A stretch of 64,000 nucleotides of DNA from an uncultured Collinsella sp. (lineage in GTDB: Bacteria; Actinomycetota; Coriobacteriia; Coriobacteriales; Coriobacteriaceae), in the NCBI GenBank assembly GCA_902494085.1, contig CABURU010000003.1:90034-154033 (forward strand). The letters run 5' to 3'. The notes beneath the pieces are model-generated. The model did no database searches and was not told the origin of the DNA. It saw nothing but the letters and a program-made list of their open reading frames with translations. Shown here one piece after another: positions 43,370-52,090 of the stretch. How positions within the stretch are numbered: the stretch's first letter is position 1; the number at the start of each line of letters is the position of its first letter. The position numbers and the translations under genes are program-made.

Positions 43370-44259
43370 ATGCAGCTCTCTCAACTCGAATACCTTCAAG
43401 CTGTAGCGAACTATGGCGGCGTGCGCAAAGCAGCTCGCGCCGTTCACGTGAGTCCGCAGGCCGTTTCGTCGGCAATAAAAAAGTTGGAATCTGAGTATCA
43501 GATTGTTTTGCTCGACCGATCGGCGGGGGAGGCTGTTTTGTCTCCGGCGGGCAGAGAATTTGCGCGTCGTGCACGCGTGATCCTGGCGCAAGTCGACGAT
43601 CTCAAAAAGTACGCTCAATCGGGGAACGGCGGCGTTTCGCCCGACGGCCATTTCCGTCTTTACGCCCCCTGTCTTCACGGGCGGGGGCTCTTTTTTCCGA
43701 AAACTGGTACGACTCGTTTGAAAGCTCGCACCCTCAGATTCATCTTGATGTGTGGCATCAGCCAACGGCAACATGCTTTGAATCACTTATACTTGGAATT
43801 TCGGACGCGGCTATCTCGTTTGAGGAACCACGGGACAGCGTCCTTTCTTCAAAATATATGGGTGAAAAGGAGCTCAGGGTTCTTTCATGCCCAGCTGGTC
43901 ATCAATCTGTTGACGCTATGACCATTCGTGAGTTACTGGGCGGCAGGCTCGCTGTTCCCATTAATTTGTCACCCTGTCTCAATGCAATCAATCAATGTCC
44001 CGAAGCTCAGCTGGTTAATTTCCGCTTTCGCGATGTCGAATACGGAAGCAGGGCGCAGGCTGAGTTTCTTCAAGCCGGGGGATTGATATTGAGTTTTTCT
44101 GGCTCTTCTCTCGCATCAGATGGATTGGAAGTGAGCGAGTGCTCTATTGAAGGCTCGCATGACGTAGCCTTGCCCATCTACTTTTGCTATCGACAAAATG
44201 CCTGGACCGATCGACACCAGACGGTATTTCTTCACCTATTGCGTCATCTTGCTTCGTGA
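43370..44259 (+). pseudogene. LysR-family regulator interrupted by a frameshift
   Basis: The first frame gives a normal LysR winged helix (LEYLQAVANYGGVRKAARAV, VSPQAVSSAIKKLE) and continues to about residue 105. The matching effector domain continues in the -1 frame from about 43690: ALFSENWYDSFESSHPQIHLD and on to LLRHLAS. Together they would give about 296 residues, the family norm. The change falls at a TTTTTT run (43691-43696) just after a GCCCCC/GGGGGC stem. One missing base, true or a sequencing error, explains it. The divergence of the two halves is otherwise low, so the lesion is recent or the tract is phase-variable. Confidence 0.75.
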
Positions 44260-44378
44260 GGCCATTTGGCCTCGTGTTGTCAAGTGAATGTTGACGCCTT
44301 GTAACACATGACTGACGGCTTTGCCCTCATGCTTTTCCAAGATTCCGATTCAGATTGTTGACTCTTGGAGGGCGGAGC

Positions 44379-45539
44379 ATGAAAAACCGTACGGTTTTGC
44401 TTTATATGACGTTCGTTTTTCTGTCGAACTTCAGCACCATTTTGTATTTTCTGACGGTTTACCTTGAATTCGTCGGATTCTCGATAGTGGCGATTTCTAG
44501 CATGATGATTGCATATCAAGTGAGCAAGTTCATCCTCGAAGTTCCCACTGGCTATATTGCTGATAGGTTTGGACGAAAGACAAGCGGTCTCGTTGGCGTC
44601 GTGGGGATGCTTGGATACTACGCTGCCCTGCTTCTCGTCCGTTTCCCTCTGCTTTTAATCGGTGCGTTCGCTCTCAAAGGTTTTGCCGTTGCATGTCTGA
44701 GCGGATCCATAGAAGCGATTTACATTGACAGCGTCTCTCAGGACCAGCTCGTAAGACTTAATGTCGTTGAGCGATTTGTTTTCTATGCCTCTTATGCCAT
44801 CTCCGCTTGCGTGGGTGGTTTCATTTCGTCTGTCGGTGCATATCTCATTGGTCTTTCGGCAGATATCATCGCAATGGTGTTGACGTTGGTTGTCGTTGTC
44901 TGCATTCCTGAGATGCGAAGAGGGGGCACTGCGGGGGCACCTGAGCGTGGAATTAGCCCGAAGATGATCGGTGCCGCTATTGCGTGTAATGGCATTCTTC
45001 GTTCAGCGTTCATCATGGACTGTTCTCAGGCATTTGCTTTTGTCGCCCTGGAAGACTTTTTCTCACTGCTGCTTGCGGGCCGCGGAATGAATTCCGTCGC
45101 TTCGGGTGTGACCATTGCGGTCCAGCTCCTTGCCTCGGCCTCCATGGGGCTTATTGTGCCCAGTGTGATTGCTCATGTCGACAAGGGCCGTTTTGCGCGT
45201 ATTTGCGGCATCATTCGCTTAGTATTGACAGCTTTGTTTTTGATCCCCCTTACTCCGGCTAATTTGCTGCCCGTGTTCTATGTGCTGCAGACGGTTGCGT
45301 ACTCGTTGTTTGCTCCAATTAAATACTCAATTTTTCAAAATGCTGCTGATTCTTCGATGCGCTGTTCATTGATTTCGGTTCAAAGCCAGATGGTGGCGGT
45401 GGGTGCTGTTCTTTTCTATCTGCTCAACGCTGTGTTGAGCAGCGCTGCGGGCATTCGAGTCGTATTGCTTGTCGCGCTCGGGATTTCTTCTTTGGTGTAT
45501 ATCCCCGCGCTATTTCGTCTTACACGCCAAAGGACATGA
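44379..45539 (+). CDS. MFS transporter
   Basis: The 386-residue protein has about 12 membrane helices and the MFS loop EVPTGYIADRFGRKTSG between helices 2 and 3. The LysR-type gene upstream is the likely regulator and is frameshifted here. GGAGG lies nine bases before ATG 44379. The substrate is unknown. Base composition is slightly AT-richer than that of the ackA genes after it. Confidence 0.82.
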   Translation: MKNRTVLLYMTFVFLSNFSTILYFLTVYLEFVGFSIVAISSMMIAYQVSKFILEVPTGYIADRFGRKTSGLVGVVGMLGYYAALLLVRFPLLLIGAFALKGFAVACLSGSIEAIYIDSVSQDQLVRLNVVERFVFYASYAISACVGGFISSVGAYLIGLSADIIAMVLTLVVVVCIPEMRRGGTAGAPERGISPKMIGAAIACNGILRSAFIMDCSQAFAFVALEDFFSLLLAGRGMNSVASGVTIAVQLLASASMGLIVPSVIAHVDKGRFARICGIIRLVLTALFLIPLTPANLLPVFYVLQTVAYSLFAPIKYSIFQNAADSSMRCSLISVQSQMVAVGAVLFYLLNAVLSSAAGIRVVLLVALGISSLVYIPALFRLTRQRT

Positions 45540-45573
45540 GTATTTAGACACCGATAACTTATATATCAACGCC

Positions 45574-45607
45574 AATAAACCCGAGCGCGAGGGCGTTTGG
45601 GTTTATT
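45574..45607 (+). terminator. Stem-loop after the MFS gene
   Basis: AATAAACCC and GGGTTTATT pair perfectly, followed by ATTG. It is a probable terminator before ackA. Confidence 0.6.
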
Positions 45608-45660
45608 ATTGAAGCGTATGTAACCTGGCGGCGCCACACCGCCTGTTAGTAGGGAGACAC

Positions 45661-46839
45661 ATGAACGTTCTGGTCGTCAACGCGGGATCTTCGACCCTTA
45701 AGTATCAGGTCATCGACACCAAGTCCCACAAGGTGTCCGCAAAGGGCTCCTGCGAGCGCGTCTGCTTTACCGGCGGTACCTTCACCCACGCTGCTAACGG
45801 TTCCAAGAAGGTGACCGAGAACATCGAGTTCCCCGACCACAAGGTCGCCATCGAGGTCGTCCTGAAGGACCTCGAGGCCAACGGCGTCAAGATCGAGGGC
45901 ATCGGCCATCGCATCGTTCAGGGTGGTTGGTACTTTGGCGATTCCTCCCTCGTCGACGAGGACGTTCTCGCTAAGATCCGCGAGGTCGCCCCGCTGGCGC
46001 CGCTCCACAACAACCCCGAGGCCAACGTTATCGAGTTCTGCCTGGAGCAGTATCCCGACCTGCCCAACGTCACGGTCTATGACACCGCTTTCCACTTCAA
46101 CATGCCCGAGGTCGCCAAGACTTACGCTCTACCCAAGGACGTTTGCGACAAGCTGCACATCCGTAAGTACGGCGCCCACGGCACCAGCTACCGTTACATC
46201 TCCAAGAAGGTCGCCGAGATGACCAACGGCGAGGCCCGCAAGGTCGTCGTGTGCCATATCGGCTCCGGCGCTTCCCTGTGCGCTATCGAGGACGGCAAGT
46301 GCATGGACACCACCATGGGCCTCACCCCGCTCGATGGCGTCATGATGGGCACCCGCTGCGGCTCCATCGACCCGGCTACCGTGTGCTACCTGCAGCGCGA
46401 GGGTGGCTACACCTTCGACGAGGTCGACGAGATGATGAACAAGAAGTCCGGCCTTTTGGCTGTGACCGGCGGCAAGACCAACGACTGCCGCAACGTCGAG
46501 GAGCTCGCCGCCGCTGGTGACCCCGATGCTCAGCTCGCCTTCGACATGTTTGTCTACAAGATTGCCGCCAAGGCTGCCGAGATGGCTACTTCCATGTGCG
46601 GCATGGACACCCTGGTCTTTACCGCCGGCATCGGCGAGCACGCTCCGGCTGTCCGCGCTGGCGTGGCCGACCGTCTGGCCTTTATGGGCGTCAAGATGGA
46701 CCATGCCCGCAACGCCCTGCGCGGCGACGGCGCTTGGTGCCTGTCCGCCAAGGATTCCAAGGTCAAGATTTTCGTCATCCCCACGGACGAGGAGTTCATG
46801 ATCGCTTCCGACGTCGAGCGCATCGTCAACGGCAAGTAA
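45661..46839 (+). CDS. ackA: Acetate kinase, paralogue 1
   Basis: The 392-residue enzyme carries NAGSSTLKYQ at the N-terminus, GHRIVQGG (Arg), LAPLHN (His), YDTAFHFNMP (catalytic Asp141), HIGSGASLCAI (phosphate loop), FTAGIGEHAP and IPTDEEFMIA. The usual YGFHGTSH motif reads YGAHGTSY: Ala172 replaces Phe and Tyr177 replaces His. The usual RSGDIDP reads RCGSIDP. It interconverts acetyl phosphate and acetate with ATP/ADP. A second ackA follows 164 bp downstream, and pta lies convergent beyond it. The changed acetate pocket may affect substrate range. Confidence 0.88.
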   Translation: MNVLVVNAGSSTLKYQVIDTKSHKVSAKGSCERVCFTGGTFTHAANGSKKVTENIEFPDHKVAIEVVLKDLEANGVKIEGIGHRIVQGGWYFGDSSLVDEDVLAKIREVAPLAPLHNNPEANVIEFCLEQYPDLPNVTVYDTAFHFNMPEVAKTYALPKDVCDKLHIRKYGAHGTSYRYISKKVAEMTNGEARKVVVCHIGSGASLCAIEDGKCMDTTMGLTPLDGVMMGTRCGSIDPATVCYLQREGGYTFDEVDEMMNKKSGLLAVTGGKTNDCRNVEELAAAGDPDAQLAFDMFVYKIAAKAAEMATSMCGMDTLVFTAGIGEHAPAVRAGVADRLAFMGVKMDHARNALRGDGAWCLSAKDSKVKIFVIPTDEEFMIASDVERIVNGK

Positions 46840-46845
46840 TTGCAA

Positions 46846-46886
46846 GAGGGGAGGGGCTGGACGACCGAGCGCCGTTCGGCCCCTCT
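46846..46886 (+). terminator. Terminator between the two ackA genes
   Basis: AGAGGGG and CCCCTCT with an inner GGGC/GCCG-rich region, followed by TTTTG. Confidence 0.75.
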
Positions 46887-46908
46887 TTTGTGCTCGTTGG
46901 GCGATATG

Positions 46909-46928
46909 CTTGATAGCTATTTATCAAG
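46909..46928. promoter_or_regulatory. Operator-like palindrome upstream of ackA paralogue 2
   Basis: CTTGATA-N6-TATCAAG is a perfect inverted repeat. GATAACTT follows at 46933, and the same octamer lies upstream of paralogue 1 (about 45553). Confidence 0.4.
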
Positions 46929-47003
46929 TTGTGATAACTTCTTATTAAAATGCGGCCGCCTTAAGGGGTCTGCGTCGACCGTATTGCACTGCAAAGGAGT
47001 CTC

Positions 47004-48182
47004 ATGAACGTACTTGTTGTCAACGCCGGCAGCTCAAGCCTTAAATATCAGCTTTTGGATACCGATACCCGCGAGGTTTTCGCCAAGGGCAACTGCGAAC
47101 GTATCGGTTCGGACATGGGCATCTTTGGCCACTCCGAGAACGGTGGCGCCAAGCAGACCGAGGAGGTCCCTTTCCCCGATCATCGCTCTGCTATCGCTCG
47201 TGTGCTCGAGGAGCTCGAGAAGACCGACTTTACGATTGATGGCATTGGTCATCGTATCGTTCAGGGCGGCTGGCACTTCGATGATTCCGCAGTTGTCGAC
47301 GACGAGGTTATGGCCAAGATTCTCGAGGTGGCCCCGCTCGCCCCGCTGCACAACTACGGCGAGGCCGCGGCGATTGAGTATTGCCGTGAGAAGTATCCGG
47401 AGCTGCCCAACGTGGCGGTCTTCGATACCTCGTTCCATATGACCATGCCCGAGGTCGCCTATACCTACGCGCTGCCCAAGGACGTGTGCGACAAGTACCA
47501 CGTGCGCAAGTACGGCGCCCACGGCACGAGCCACCGCTATGAGTGGATGATGGCCAAGGAGATCCTGGGTTCGCGCTGCCACCGTCTGCTTTCGTGCCAC
47601 TTGGGTAACGGTGCTTCGCTCGCTGCTATCGAGGACGGCGTGTGCCGCGACACCACGATGGGCCTCACGCCGCTCGACGGCCTGATGATGGGCACTCGCT
47701 GCGGTTCCATTGATCCGGCAACCGTGTGCTACCTCCAGCGCGAGGGCGGCTACAGCTATCAGGAAGTCGATGACATGATGAACAAGCAGTCTGGTCTGCT
47801 TGCCATCTCGGGCATCTCCAACGACGCCCGCGACATCCGTACACGCGCCTCCGAGGGCGACGAGCGCTGCCTGCTCGCCTTCGATATGTTCGCCTACAAG
47901 GCCATGCAGCAGGCTGGCTCCATGATCGCTTCCATGGCGGGCGTGGACACCATCACCTTTACCGCCGGCATCGGCGAGAACGACTGGTCGATCCGCAAGG
48001 CCTTCTGCGACTGCTTTGAGTGGCTGGGCGTACGCATCGACAACAATAAGAACCGCGAGGCCGTGGGCAACGGCCCGCAGGTCATCAGCGCCGCCGGTTC
48101 AGCCGTTACGGTCATGGTCATCCCCACCGACGAGGAATACATGATCGCCCACGACGTCGAGCGCCTGACCAAGAACAACTAA
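47004..48182 (+). CDS. ackA: Acetate kinase, paralogue 2
   Basis: This 392-residue enzyme is clearly related to paralogue 1 along the whole length (same NAGSSSLKYQ, GHRIVQGGW, LAPLHN, FDTSFHMTMP, FTAGIGEND). It retains His177 in YGAHGTSHRY, where paralogue 1 has Tyr, and shares the Ala172 and RCGSIDP changes. AAAGGAG lies six bases before the start. The separate terminator and operator-like palindrome between the genes suggest independent regulation. Confidence 0.9.
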   Translation: MNVLVVNAGSSSLKYQLLDTDTREVFAKGNCERIGSDMGIFGHSENGGAKQTEEVPFPDHRSAIARVLEELEKTDFTIDGIGHRIVQGGWHFDDSAVVDDEVMAKILEVAPLAPLHNYGEAAAIEYCREKYPELPNVAVFDTSFHMTMPEVAYTYALPKDVCDKYHVRKYGAHGTSHRYEWMMAKEILGSRCHRLLSCHLGNGASLAAIEDGVCRDTTMGLTPLDGLMMGTRCGSIDPATVCYLQREGGYSYQEVDDMMNKQSGLLAISGISNDARDIRTRASEGDERCLLAFDMFAYKAMQQAGSMIASMAGVDTITFTAGIGENDWSIRKAFCDCFEWLGVRIDNNKNREAVGNGPQVISAAGSAVTVMVIPTDEEYMIAHDVERLTKNN

Positions 48183-48204
48183 CGCGCGCATTTGCAAGTA
48201 AACG

Positions 48205-48240
48205 AAAGGCCTCCAGAGCAACAGCTCCGGAGGCCTTTTT
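48205..48240. terminator. Bidirectional terminator between ackA and pta
   Basis: AAAGGCCTCC-A-GAGC and GCTC-C-GGAGGCCTTT pair around AACA, followed by TT. Confidence 0.88.
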
Positions 48241-48280
48241 GCTAGCAGGCGGAAATTCCTGTCCCGAGGGGATATGTACG

Positions 48281-49261
48281 CTACTCAGCCATCTGAGCCT
48301 GGACGGCGGTGATGGCCACGACACCCACGATGTCGTCGGCAGAGCAGCCGCGCGAAAGGTCGTTAACCGGCTTGGCGATGCCCTGCAGGATGGGGCCGTA
48401 GGCGTCAGCACCGGCGAAGCGCTGGACCAGCTTGTAGCCGATGTTGCCGGCCTCGAGGTCGGGGAACACGAGCACGTTGGCCTTACCGGCGACGGAGGAG
48501 CCGGGGGCCTTGAGCTGGGCGACGGTGGGGACGATGGCGGCGTCGAGCTGCAGGTCGCCGTCGATGGCGAGCTCGGGAGCCTTCTCCTTGCAGAACTTCA
48601 CGGCCTCCTGGACCTTCTTTGCGACCTCGCCACCGGCGGAGCCCATGGTGGAGTAGGAGAGCATGGCCACGTGCGGCTCAACGTTGCCCATGAAGGTGGA
48701 CCAGGAGTGGGCCGAGGCGATGGCGATCTCGGAGAGCTCGTCGGAGGACGGGTTGATGTTGAGGCCGCAGTCGGCGAAGATCAGCGTGCCGTCGGTACCG
48801 AACTGCGGGGTGTCGGTGCACATCACGAAGAAGGCCGAGACCAGCTTGGTGCCCGGGGCGGTCTTGAGGATCTGAAGCGCAGGGCGCAGGGTGTCGGCGG
48901 TGGAGTGGCAGGCGCCGGAGACCAGGCCGTCGGCATCGCCCATCTTGACCATCATGGTGCCAAAGTAGGTGGCGTCCATCACCTGGGCGCGAGCCTGCTC
49001 GATGGTAACGCCCTTCTTGGCGCGGAGCTCGGCAAACTTCTGCGCGTACTCCTCGTGCTTCTCGGCATTGCGCGGGTCGATGACGGTGGCGCCGGGAACG
49101 TCGATCTCGTCGGGGTTGCCCAGGATGACGATCTTTGCCAGGCCCTCCTCGATGATCTTGGTGGCCGCGACGATGGTGCGCGGATCCTCGCCCTCGGGCA
49201 GGACGATCGTCTTAAGGTCGGCCTTGGCGGCAGACTTCATACGGTTAAGGAAATCGCTCAT
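48281..49261 (-). CDS. pta: Phosphate acetyltransferase
   Basis: The 326-residue PTA_PTB-family enzyme has TIVLPEGEDPRTIVAA, MMVKMGDADGLVSGACHSTADTLRP in overlapping segments, FADCGLNINPSS and VLVFPDLEAGNIGYKL. It converts acetyl-CoA and phosphate to acetyl phosphate, the substrate of the two convergent acetate kinases. It is the short, single-domain form. AAGGAG lies four bases before the start. A hairpin AAACCCGC/GCGGGTTT (49315-49335) lies in its leader. Confidence 0.93.
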   Translation of the reverse strand: MSDFLNRMKSAAKADLKTIVLPEGEDPRTIVAATKIIEEGLAKIVILGNPDEIDVPGATVIDPRNAEKHEEYAQKFAELRAKKGVTIEQARAQVMDATYFGTMMVKMGDADGLVSGACHSTADTLRPALQILKTAPGTKLVSAFFVMCTDTPQFGTDGTLIFADCGLNINPSSDELSEIAIASAHSWSTFMGNVEPHVAMLSYSTMGSAGGEVAKKVQEAVKFCKEKAPELAIDGDLQLDAAIVPTVAQLKAPGSSVAGKANVLVFPDLEAGNIGYKLVQRFAGADAYGPILQGIAKPVNDLSRGCSADDIVGVVAITAVQAQMAE

Positions 49262-49408
49262 GTTACTCCTTACAAGCGTTTCGCTAAGCTCCAGGCGCCC
49301 GGCTGTTCACGAATAAACCCGCTGCTAGCGGGTTTACCTTTCAATTATGTACGCCGCGATGCTTGAGCTTTCCTTGTGTGGCAAGCTCATTATAGGACGC
49401 ATTAGCGC

Positions 49409-49414
49409 TATAAT
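49409..49414 (+). promoter_or_regulatory. -10 box of the glf operon
   Basis: TATAAT 79 bp before the glf start; the -35 is not clear. The remainder of 49262-49492 shows only the pta leader hairpin. Confidence 0.4.
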
Positions 49415-49492
49415 CGCTCTGATAAATATGTCTCGAAGAATGTTCGAGAAAAGCCCAGCTAACGAGCCCGTGGCTTTTGACAAGGAGTATCG

Positions 49493-50695
49493 ATGCAGAT
49501 TACCTCAGGCCTGCCTGAAGGCTTTAACGCCGGCGCGTACGACATGATTGTCGTCGGTGCTGGATATGCCGGTGCCGTTTGCGCCCGCCGTCTTGCCGAG
49601 ACCATCGGCTATCGTGTTGCCGTTTTGGAGCGCCGTAGCCACATTGCGGGCAATGCCTATGACTGCACTGACGAGGCCGGAATCCTGATCCACGAGTACG
49701 GTCCGCATATCTATCACACCTTTAACGAGCGCGTGCACAATTTCCTGTCGCGCTTTACCAAGTGGACGGATTATCAGCACAAGGTGCTCGCCAACATCAA
49801 CGGTACCCTTATGCCCGTGCCCTTCAACCATGCGAGTCTCAAGCTCGCCTTTGGTGACGAGCGCGGCGAGGAGCTGTATCAGAAGCTCGTGGAGACCTTT
49901 GGCAAGGATGTCAAGGTGCCCATTATGGAGCTGCGTAAGAAGAACGACCCCGACTTGGCCGAGGTCGCCGATTACGTCTACGAGAACGTCTTTTTGCATT
50001 ACACCATGAAGCAGTGGGGCCAGACGCCCGATCAGATCGATCCCTCGATCACCGGCCGCGTTCCCGTCTTTGTGGGCGATGATGACCGCTACTTCCCGCA
50101 AGCTCCCTTCCAGGGCATGCCGCAGGAGGGCTACACGGCGCTCTTTGAGCACATGCTCGACCACGACCTGATCGACGTGTTCTGCGACGTGGACGCCCGT
50201 GACCTCTTTGAAATCGACGAGACTACCGTCAAGATCGACGGCAAGGTCTACGGCGGCGAGATTGTCTATACCGGTCCGCTCGATGAGCTGTTCAACCTCG
50301 ACTTGGGTGCGTTGCCGTACCGCACGCTCGATATGAAGTTCGAGACGCTCGATATGGACCAGTTCCAGCCCGTGGGCACCGTCAACTACACCACGAGCGA
50401 GGACTACACGCGTATCACCGAGTTCAAGAACATGACCGGTCAGGTCCTGCCCGGCAAGACCACCATCATGAAGGAGTACTCTAAGGCCTATACGCCCGGC
50501 TCGGACGAGACGCCGTACTACGCCATTCTTGAGCCCGAGAACCGTGAGCTCTATGAGCGCTATCTTGAGCGCGTCCAGAACCTGACGAACTTCCACCCGG
50601 TGGGTCGTCTGGCCGAGTATCGTTACTACGATATGGACGCTGTGACCAATTCCGCCCTCGATCTTTCGGATGAGATTATCGCCTGCCATGCATAA
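49493..50695 (+). CDS. glf: UDP-galactopyranose mutase
   Basis: The 400-residue flavoprotein has the FAD Rossmann motif YDMIVVGAGYAGAVCARRLAE at residues 16-36 in overlapping pieces, RSHIAGNAYD, EYGPHIYHTFNERV, and PVPFNHASLKLAF. It isomerises UDP-Galp to UDP-Galf, the donor for galactofuranose-containing glycans. AAGGAG stands six bases upstream. The gene overlaps the following glycosyltransferase by 8 bp. That implies a cell-surface Galf polymer pathway in this organism. Confidence 0.93.
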   Translation: MQITSGLPEGFNAGAYDMIVVGAGYAGAVCARRLAETIGYRVAVLERRSHIAGNAYDCTDEAGILIHEYGPHIYHTFNERVHNFLSRFTKWTDYQHKVLANINGTLMPVPFNHASLKLAFGDERGEELYQKLVETFGKDVKVPIMELRKKNDPDLAEVADYVYENVFLHYTMKQWGQTPDQIDPSITGRVPVFVGDDDRYFPQAPFQGMPQEGYTALFEHMLDHDLIDVFCDVDARDLFEIDETTVKIDGKVYGGEIVYTGPLDELFNLDLGALPYRTLDMKFETLDMDQFQPVGTVNYTTSEDYTRITEFKNMTGQVLPGKTTIMKEYSKAYTPGSDETPYYAILEPENRELYERYLERVQNLTNFHPVGRLAEYRYYDMDAVTNSALDLSDEIIACHA

Positions 50696-51719
50696 AGTCA
50701 TAACATTCGGTATTCCCTCGTATAACGCCGCCAAGGACATGGACCATTGCATCACCTCCATCTTGGAGGGGAGCAATTACGCCACCGATATCGAGATTAT
50801 CGTGGTGGACGACGGCTCCAAGGACGAGACGGCCGCCAAGGCCGACGAGTGGGAGGCCCGTTATCCTGGAATCATCCGCGCGGTGCACCAGGAGAATGGC
50901 GGTCACGGTATTGCCGTCCTTTCGGGTCTGCGCGAGGCGCAGGGCACCTACTACAAGGTTGTCGACTCGGATGACTGGCTCGACGCTGCGGCTCTTTCGA
51001 CTATGCTGTCGATTCTGCGTGGCTTTGAAGAGCGCGATCAGCGCGTTGACCTGTTTATCTCGAACTACGTGTACGAGAAGGTTTACGAGGGCACGCATAC
51101 CGCTATTGGCTACAAATTTGCCCTGCCGCGCAAAAAGATCTTTTCCTGGGATCAGATCGGTCATTTCCGCCTGGACCAGAACCTACTCATGCACAGCCTG
51201 TGCTATCGCACGGATGTGCTGCGCGAGTCCAACCTTCCCATGCCGCCGCACACGTTCTATGTGGACAACATCTACGCCTACGTGCCACTGCCGCGTTGCA
51301 AGACCATGTACTACGCCGACATCGACCTCTACCGCTACTTTATCGGCCGCGAAGGTCAGAGCGTCAACGAGGCAACGATGGTCAAGCGTCTGGACCAGCA
51401 GTTCCGTGTTACGCGTATCATGATGGAGTCGTACCACCTGTACAGCGATGTTGAGTCGTCGCGCCTGCGTTCGTACATGATGGGCTACTTCACCATGATG
51501 ATGGCGATCTGCTCGGTGCTTACCAAGCTTTCCGAGGAAGATTGCGCCGACGAGCGCCTAAAGACGCTGTGGAATGATTTGAAGGCCTACGACGAGCGCA
51601 TGTATCGTCGTGCCCGCTACGGCGTGGTCGGGTTCTTCACCAATCTGCGCGGACGGGCCGGAGACAAAACTACACTCGGCCTATACCGTCTTGCCTCAAA
51701 GATCTTTAAATTCAACTAG
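50688..51719 (+). CDS. Family 2 glycosyltransferase
   Basis: The 343-residue GT-A enzyme opens VITFGIPSYNAAKDMDHCI, then IEIIVVDDGSKDETAAK and YYKVVDSDDWLD (DxD-type metal site). No clear C-terminal membrane anchor is seen. It overlaps glf by 8 bp and is therefore likely to transfer galactofuranose or act in the same glycan pathway. The C-terminus LYRLASKIFKFN is duplicated in inverted, degraded form at 51886-51942. Confidence 0.87.
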   Translation: MHKVITFGIPSYNAAKDMDHCITSILEGSNYATDIEIIVVDDGSKDETAAKADEWEARYPGIIRAVHQENGGHGIAVLSGLREAQGTYYKVVDSDDWLDAAALSTMLSILRGFEERDQRVDLFISNYVYEKVYEGTHTAIGYKFALPRKKIFSWDQIGHFRLDQNLLMHSLCYRTDVLRESNLPMPPHTFYVDNIYAYVPLPRCKTMYYADIDLYRYFIGREGQSVNEATMVKRLDQQFRVTRIMMESYHLYSDVESSRLRSYMMGYFTMMMAICSVLTKLSEEDCADERLKTLWNDLKAYDERMYRRARYGVVGFFTNLRGRAGDKTTLGLYRLASKIFKFN

Positions 51720-51751
51720 CTGCTGAGTAATCGCTGCTGATAGGTTGACTG

Positions 51752-51861
51752 GGCCCCTTGGCCTTTAGTTTGCTACTGCGAACAGTCCTGCTCGCACGGA
51801 AAGCACATTAAGTGCTTTCCGGCTCGTGCGGAACTTGTATCAAACTAAAGGCCAAGGGGCC
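51752..51861. repeat. Nested palindrome A
   Basis: The outer arms at 51752-51772 and 51841-51861 are perfect 21-bp complements (GGCCCCTTGG... and complement). Inside, the core (51783-51835) has GGAAAGCAC-ATTAA-GTGCTTTCC flanked by CTCGCAC and CTCGTGCGG. The same core appears inverted in element B. It lies downstream of the glycosyltransferase gene. Confidence 0.75.
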
Positions 51862-51885
51862 TCTGCTATAAGAATCGATTGTTAG

Positions 51886-51942
51886 CTAGTTGAATTTGAA
51901 GATCTTCGACGCGCGGTACACAGGGGCCTGGGCTGAAAAGAA
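51886..51942 (-). pseudogene. Remnant of a second glycosyltransferase C-terminus
   Basis: Read on the minus strand, 18 codons before a stop give FFSAQAPVYRASKIFKFN. This parallels the last residues of the intact glycosyltransferase (LYRLASKIFKFN) at 51684-51719. Nothing upstream continues the frame. It appears to be the tail of a paralogue whose body was lost, next to palindrome B. Confidence 0.6.
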
Positions 51943-51953
51943 TCTGGTTGGTA

Positions 51954-52078
51954 GGTTGCCCGGTGGGGCTTGGTTATGTTTGTCGCGAGTTCCGCACGAG
52001 CCGAAGAGCACTTAATGTGCTCTTCGTGCGAGCCAGGACTGTAGAGCAGCAAACATAACCAAGCCCCACCGGGCAACC
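51954..52078. repeat. Nested palindrome B
   Basis: The outer arms at 51954-51982 and 52050-52078 are perfect 29-bp complements (GGTTGCCCGGTGGGG... and complement). The inner core (51989-52042), read on the minus strand, is nearly the same as in element A: CAGTCCTGGCTCGCACG, GAGCACATTAAGTGCTC, GGCTCGTGCGGAACT. The arms are unrelated to those of A. Confidence 0.75.
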
Positions 52079-52090
52079 GGTCAGGTTAGG

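Noticed and set aside
43685..43700. Programmed -1 ribosomal frameshift in the LysR gene
   Set aside because: The zero-frame context is CTC TTT TTT, which lacks the full X-XXY-YYZ heptamer, so a one-base loss is simpler.
46929..46950. Rex-type operator (TTGTGA half-site) upstream of ackA paralogue 2
   Set aside because: Only one half-site resembles the consensus; the other half is not present.
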